Shown here one piece after another: positions 49,295 through 52,698 of a DNA stretch of 52,698 nucleotides. The stretch is from Arthrobacter sp. S39 (lineage in GTDB: Bacteria > Actinomycetota > Actinomycetes > Actinomycetales > Micrococcaceae). The position numbers were made by a program, and so were the translations under genes. The stretch is taken from NCBI RefSeq assembly GCF_004320525.1, contig NZ_SIHX01000019.1:1-52698 (forward strand). Direction: 5' to 3'. The notes beneath the pieces are model-generated. The model searched no databases, was not told where the DNA came from, and saw only the letters and a program-made list of their open reading frames with translations. The stretch's first letter is position 1. Each line of letters starts with the position of its first letter.

Positions 49295-51435
49295 CAGCGT
49301 CCTTCCAGCTTGTTGCGTTCAGCCAGCTTGGCGTCGCGTTCGGCCAATTTGGCAAACATATCGTTGTAAGCGGTCAGATCGGCGTCGTTATTCCTGTCCG
49401 CCGCGCGGTCCGTGCGCTTGGACTCGCGCGCATCGGAGCGGGACCACATCACGGCGACGCCGATCGCCACCAGGAGCGTGGGCACTTCGCCGATGCCCCA
49501 GGCCACCGCGCCGCCCATCTGCTGGTCCAGCAGTGCCGACGGCCCCCAGGCCCGGCCGAGGTTGCCGAAGTAGTCGGCGGCCAGGAGGTTGGTGCCGCCC
49601 ATGATGGCCACGCCGAAGAACGCGTGGAAGCCCATGGTGGCCAGGAGGAGCACCAGCCGCATGGGGTACGGCGCGCGGCGGGGCAGCGGGTCCGTGCCGA
49701 TCATGCTCAACACAAAGATGTAACCCGTCAGGGCGAAGTGCAGGTTCATCAGCTCGTGCCCCACGTGCTCGCGCATCGCAAACCCGAACGCATCCGAGTA
49801 GTAGAACAGCACGATCGAACCGGCGAAGTTGCCGGCCGCGAAAATGGGGTGGGTCACCAGCTGCGAGAACTTGGAGTGCACAAACACCAGCAGCCACTCA
49901 CGCAGGCCGCGGGATCCGTCACCGCGGGCCGGCAGGGCACGGAGCGCCAGGGTCACGGGGGCGCCGAGCACCAGGAAGATGGGCGCCACCATGGTCAGGG
50001 CCATGTGGTCCACCATGTGCGCGGAGAACAGGACACGGCCGTAGACCGACGGCGGCCCGGACGTGATGAAGGTCAGCACCAGCAAGCCGATGACCCAGTT
50101 CACGGTGCGGAACCACTGCCACTTATCTCCCCGGCGCAGCACCTTGGTGACGCCGAGGAAGTATGAGACCAGCCCAAAGACGGCGACAGCGATCCACAGC
50201 CAGTCCAGCCGCCACTCCGTCAGCCAGCGCTCGGGAGTCAGCTCCGGCGGCAGCTCGTAACCGGAGAGGATGAAGGCCGGAGATGCGTCCGGCGCGAACG
50301 TGGTGGGCTGCGGCGGGGCGGAACGGCTCAGCGCGACGGCCACGCCGGACGTGGCACCCATGATGAGGAGCTCCACCACCACCAGCTGCCACAGGACCCG
50401 GCGGGAGGAGAACGCTGAGCCCTTGCGGCCCAGCTGCGGGATCACCCATTGCCGGTGCATAAAGCCGATGCCGCCCAGGACCAGGGTGGCGGCGGTCTTC
50501 ACCAGGATCAGCTGGCCGTAGGCGGAGCCGACGAGGTCAGCCCAGTTGGTGATGCGGATGCTGGCGTTGATGACGCCGGAGGCAAAGACCAGGACGAACG
50601 CGAAGCCCGCGAGTGCGGAGAACCTTCGCAGGGTGGCTTCGGTGATGTCTGCTGCCGTGCCGGGCTTGGAGGCGGTCAGGATCCCCGAAAGGAGGGCCAG
50701 CAGGATGATCCCGCCCACCCAGGCACTGACGCCTACGAGGTGGAGGCCCAGGGAGTTGATGGCGCCTTCGTGGTCGGAGGAGCTGGAGGAGTGGCCGATC
50801 AGCGCGGCGGGCACCAGTCCGGCAAGCGCCAGGACCAGGGTGAGCGCGAGCCCCCCAAGCGACCGCACCCCGAAGAGGGCGGTGGTGACAACGGCCGCGA
50901 TGATGGTGACGGCTAGCCAGGCCCGCCCGGTCTCGATGTCCGTCATGAAGTAGACGAGCGCCTGGGTGAACTCTGCGTCCCCGGAGATGCCCTGCCCGGC
51001 GACGTCTGAGTAGGTAAGCACCAGGACGGCGATGGCTGACAGGGTCCACGCCGCGCCGGCTGCAGCTGCCACGGCCAAAGCGCGGGAGAAGGCAGGGTGT
51101 TCCGGGCCGTCGTCGTCTTTGGAACGCCGGGTGGCGCTCCGGGGCAGGATGCCGACGGCGAAGATCAGGCCGCCCACCACCGTCGCCAGGGCGACGTTGT
51201 GGATGGCTTTGCTGATGGGGAGCCCCCAGCGGACCAGCGCACCGGGGTCGGAGACTTCACGCGCCGCAGCCGCCCCTGAAAAGAGGAGTGCCGCGGTCAG
51301 CCCCAGGAGCAGCGCCGCGAGACCGGCGAGCTGCCACGGCCGGGAAATCCCCATGGCACCGGCCAGCCGTCCAGACGCTCCCTTGTCGGGTGCTGGCTGG
51401 GGTGCGGTGGAACGGGATTTTGCTGCGGAAGGCAC
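49294..51435 (-). CDS. CopD-CtaG fusion: copper resistance D domain with cytochrome c oxidase assembly domain
   Basis: 713 residues with about 14-16 membrane segments. The N-terminal half (about 60-390) is CopD-like (KAIHNVALATVVGGLIFAVGILP, HLVGVSAWVGGIILLALL, GQLILVKTAATLVLGGIGFMHRQ), with histidines suited to copper binding. The C-terminal half (about 420-660) is the CtaG_Cox11-type caa3 assembly domain (FSAHMVDHMALTMVAPIFLVLGAPV, EHVGHELMNLHFALTGYIFVL). A charged helix of about 40 residues ends the protein. It should handle copper for terminal oxidase assembly. The fusion is common in actinobacteria. It is the first gene of a pair with the thioredoxin-NHL gene. Confidence 0.9.
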   Translation of the reverse strand: MPSAAKSRSTAPQPAPDKGASGRLAGAMGISRPWQLAGLAALLLGLTAALLFSGAAAAREVSDPGALVRWGLPISKAIHNVALATVVGGLIFAVGILPRSATRRSKDDDGPEHPAFSRALAVAAAAGAAWTLSAIAVLVLTYSDVAGQGISGDAEFTQALVYFMTDIETGRAWLAVTIIAAVVTTALFGVRSLGGLALTLVLALAGLVPAALIGHSSSSSDHEGAINSLGLHLVGVSAWVGGIILLALLSGILTASKPGTAADITEATLRRFSALAGFAFVLVFASGVINASIRITNWADLVGSAYGQLILVKTAATLVLGGIGFMHRQWVIPQLGRKGSAFSSRRVLWQLVVVELLIMGATSGVAVALSRSAPPQPTTFAPDASPAFILSGYELPPELTPERWLTEWRLDWLWIAVAVFGLVSYFLGVTKVLRRGDKWQWFRTVNWVIGLLVLTFITSGPPSVYGRVLFSAHMVDHMALTMVAPIFLVLGAPVTLALRALPARGDGSRGLREWLLVFVHSKFSQLVTHPIFAAGNFAGSIVLFYYSDAFGFAMREHVGHELMNLHFALTGYIFVLSMIGTDPLPRRAPYPMRLVLLLATMGFHAFFGVAIMGGTNLLAADYFGNLGRAWGPSALLDQQMGGAVAWGIGEVPTLLVAIGVAVMWSRSDARESKRTDRAADRNNDADLTAYNDMFAKLAERDAKLAERNKLEGR

Positions 51436-51480
51436 CTATCCATTGTCCGCTACGCGTGCCGAGGCGGCGAATCGGCTTAA

Positions 51481-51520
51481 AGCAGTGGAGCGGCAACCCT
51501 CAGGTTGCCGCTCCACTGCT
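51481..51520. terminator. Terminator of the HU gene
   Basis: AGCAGTGGAGCGGCAACC (51481-51498) and GGTTGCCGCTCCACTGCT (51503-51520) form a perfect 18-bp stem with a CTCA loop, 14 bases after the HU stop codon. It separates the HU gene from the CopD/CtaG gene on the same strand. Confidence 0.88.
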
Positions 51521-51534
51521 GCTGTTGAAGAAGA

Positions 51535-51822
51535 TTACTTCTTCTTGGCGACTGCAGCCTTCAGCTTGGAACCAGCGGTCAGCTTGACGCTGTGGCCGGC
51601 TGCGATCTGGATGGTCTCGCCCGTCTGCGGGTTGCGGCCGGTGCGTGCTGCACGGTCGGTGCGCTCGACTGCGAGCCAGCCCGGGATGGTGATCTTCTCG
51701 CCGGCGGCGACAGAGGTCTCGAAGACCTCGAACAGTGCGTCGAGGACGGAGTTGACGGCTGCCTGGCTGGTGCCGGCCTTGCCTGCTACCTCTGAAACAA
51801 GTTCACTACGGTTCTTAGCCAT
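51535..51822 (-). CDS. HU-family nucleoid protein
   Basis: 95 residues, the full length of a classical HU: MAKNRSELVSEVAGKAGTS, dimerisation helices, GWLAVERTDRAARTGRNPQTGE containing the RxxRxGRNPxTGE DNA-binding arm with the intercalating Pro, and a Lys-rich end (AAVAKKK). The long Lys/Ala tail of mycobacterial HupB is absent. The ribosome binding site is AGGAGG, 7 bases before the ATG. It is monocistronic, with an own strong terminator. It bends and compacts DNA. Confidence 0.95.
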   Translation of the reverse strand: MAKNRSELVSEVAGKAGTSQAAVNSVLDALFEVFETSVAAGEKITIPGWLAVERTDRAARTGRNPQTGETIQIAAGHSVKLTAGSKLKAAVAKKK

Positions 51823-52224
51823 TGATGTCCTCCTGGACGGTCATGATTTCTGGAGCCTGCACGCGGCATGCGTACAAGCCACTGTTCGAAAACTTACCAG
51901 CTTGGGCCGACGAGGACCGCAAATTCCGCGTGTTTCCGCGACTTTTTGACTAAAATCACCAGATATTAGGGGATTTTTCGGGGAATTGCGCCCACAGCGG
52001 ACGCTCCCCGGCGTCTCATGCGTTCTCCCCCAGGACGCTCTCGCAGTTGTTGCGGGTTTTTCACGGACGCTCTCGCAGTTGTTGCGGGTTTTGGGTGGTT
52101 GCTCTGTCACTTACGACGGCGGGTGGGCTTGTTGCGGGTGGTGAGAGAGGATCCGCCGGAAGCCTGCGGGATGTGCGAGGGGGTCCTGGGTGGGGTGGTG
52201 TTTGTGGGTGCGTGGTTAAAGTGG
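51823..52224. other. Intergenic region between HU gene and rRNA operon
   Basis: About 400 bases without a gene that I can support. The 150 bases next to the HU gene are AT-richer (for example 51940-51980) and should contain its promoter. Further right is a tandem repeat at 52033-52092; the remainder is G/T-rich on the plus strand with nothing recognisable. Confidence 0.5.
52033..52092. repeat. Tandem 28-bp repeat, two copies
   Basis: GGACGCTCTCGCAGTTGTTG followed by CGGGTTTT occurs at 52033-52060 and again at 52065-52092, period 32. A truncated GGACGCTC also lies near 51999, and TTGTTGCGGGTGGTGAGAGAGG at about 52128 looks like a degenerate piece. Confidence 0.8.
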
Positions 52225-52255
52225 GAGAGCCTCCAGACTGTGTCTGGAGGCTCTC
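52225..52255 (-). terminator. rRNA operon terminator
   Basis: GAGAGCCTCCAGA (52225-52237) pairs perfectly with TCTGGAGGCTCTC (52243-52255) around CTGTG, about 11 bases after the 5S 3' end on the minus strand. Confidence 0.88.
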
Positions 52256-52266
52256 GACCTAATGAT

Positions 52267-52386
52267 GTTCCGGCGGTGACCTACTCTCCCACACCCTCCC
52301 GGGTGCAGTACCATCGGCGCTGTGGGTCTTAGCTTCCGGGTTCGGAATGGGACCGGGCGTTTCCCCCACGCTATGACCGCCGTAAC
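52267..52386 (-). rRNA. rrf: 5S ribosomal RNA
   Basis: Read on the minus strand the 120 bases begin GTTACGGCGGTCATAGCGTG and contain the conserved CCCATTCCGAACCCGGAAG and GATGGTACTGC segments, ending in GAGTAGGTCACCGCCGGAACA. 5' and 3' ends pair as helix I. Ends are placed from this pairing and may be off by one or two bases. Confidence 0.96.
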
Positions 52387-52589
52387 CCTTCTACCCGTCA
52401 CACACCCCTGGGGTGTGTGTGGGAAATCTGTGGTTACAACATTGTGGTGTTGTTATTCAGTTGTTCGGTTCCTGTGCAACAAACGTGGGTTTGTTGTTTG
52501 GGAACCACATAGTGGACGCAAGCAGTCTTGTTTCTTTTTACCAGTGCTTTGGTGTGAACGTCTTTTGAAATCCGTTCACGCATTGGTGT

Positions 52590-52698
52590 GTGGTGTAAGT
52601 TATCGGCCTATTAGTACCGGTCAGCTTCACGAGTCGTTAGTCCTCGCTTCCACATCCGGCCTATCAACCCAGTGGTCTGGCTGGGGGCCTCTCACACA
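52590..52698 (-). rRNA. rrl: 23S ribosomal RNA, 3' end (continues beyond window)
   Basis: Minus-strand sequence from the edge runs through the conserved 3' part ACTGGTTGATAGGCCGGATG-like region (here with CCCAGTGG / TTGATAGGCC) and GGTACTAATAGGCCGATAAC. By comparison with the E. coli 3' end, 20 bases after GTACTAAT, the mature end is placed at about 52590. The 203 bases to the 5S gene are the transcribed spacer and contain no tRNA. Confidence 0.92.

Noticed and set aside
51841..52110. Minus-strand 89-codon frame upstream of the HU gene
   Set aside because: It crosses the tandem repeat and HU promoter region, has no convincing ribosome binding site and no domain.

Overview
The window is a chromosomal segment of a high-GC Gram-positive bacterium, most likely a member of the Micrococcaceae close to Arthrobacter or Pseudarthrobacter. 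This rests on the GC-rich coding style with GTG/TTG starts, the long PutA without a DNA-binding domain, the OtsB-like/GH15 fusion, the PxKF surface protein, the fused CopD/CtaG protein and the 5S rRNA sequence. No species call is possible from sequence reading alone.

Layout, left to right. 1-114 is the end of an insertion sequence (IS30-like transposase start). 177-6432 is a proline/amino-acid catabolism block: PutA, an APC permease and a LysR regulator, with a shared 58-bp element in front of putA and between permease and regulator. 6542-9116 holds panD, an AEC permease and a sarcosine-oxidase-type flavoprotein. 9156-11795 is an OtsB-like domain fused to a GH15 trehalase/glucoamylase domain. 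12119-19744 is a glycan operon (LacI regulator, sugar-binding lipoprotein, two permeases, GH130 enzyme, secreted hydrolase-like protein), flanked by two copies of a long palindromic repeat and headed by a tandem LacI operator. 19993-24584 holds an LLM flavoprotein, a secreted Ig-like/PxKF repeat protein and an orphan amino-acid-type binding lipoprotein. 24642-30240 is a choline-to-glycine-betaine operon (TetR regulator, BetB, BetA, APC permease) with a double operator. 30362-33701 looks like a decayed sugar locus: GH36-like alpha-galactosidase, a LacI regulator and only the C-terminal part of a sugar-binding protein. 33938-41364 is a tightly overlapping seven-gene operon: polar amino-acid ABC transporter, three LLM flavin monooxygenases and a DUF1684 protein. 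A divergent FAD/NAD(P)-binding protein and a GNAT acetyltransferase follow (41675-44222). 44227-51822 carries housekeeping-type genes: HerA-like ATPase, an anchored protein of unknown function, a thioredoxin-NHL protein, a CopD/CtaG fusion and HU. The right edge (52225-52698) is the end of an rRNA operon on the minus strand: 23S 3' end, 5S and terminator.

The most interesting unit is the 33938-44222 cluster. An amino-acid-type importer with several LLM monooxygenases and an N-acetyltransferase resembles in composition the S-alkyl-cysteine (organosulfur) salvage operons of Bacillus subtilis, but with DUF1684 and a YdhS-type FAD/NAD(P)-binding protein that are not part of that scheme and no visible deacetylase or flavin reductase. 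Other points are the loss of both catalytic aspartates in the OtsB-like domain, the shared LysR element, the palindromic repeat family, and the truncated binding-protein gene that still has a good ribosome binding site. All functional statements are by motif and family recognition; no database search was run.
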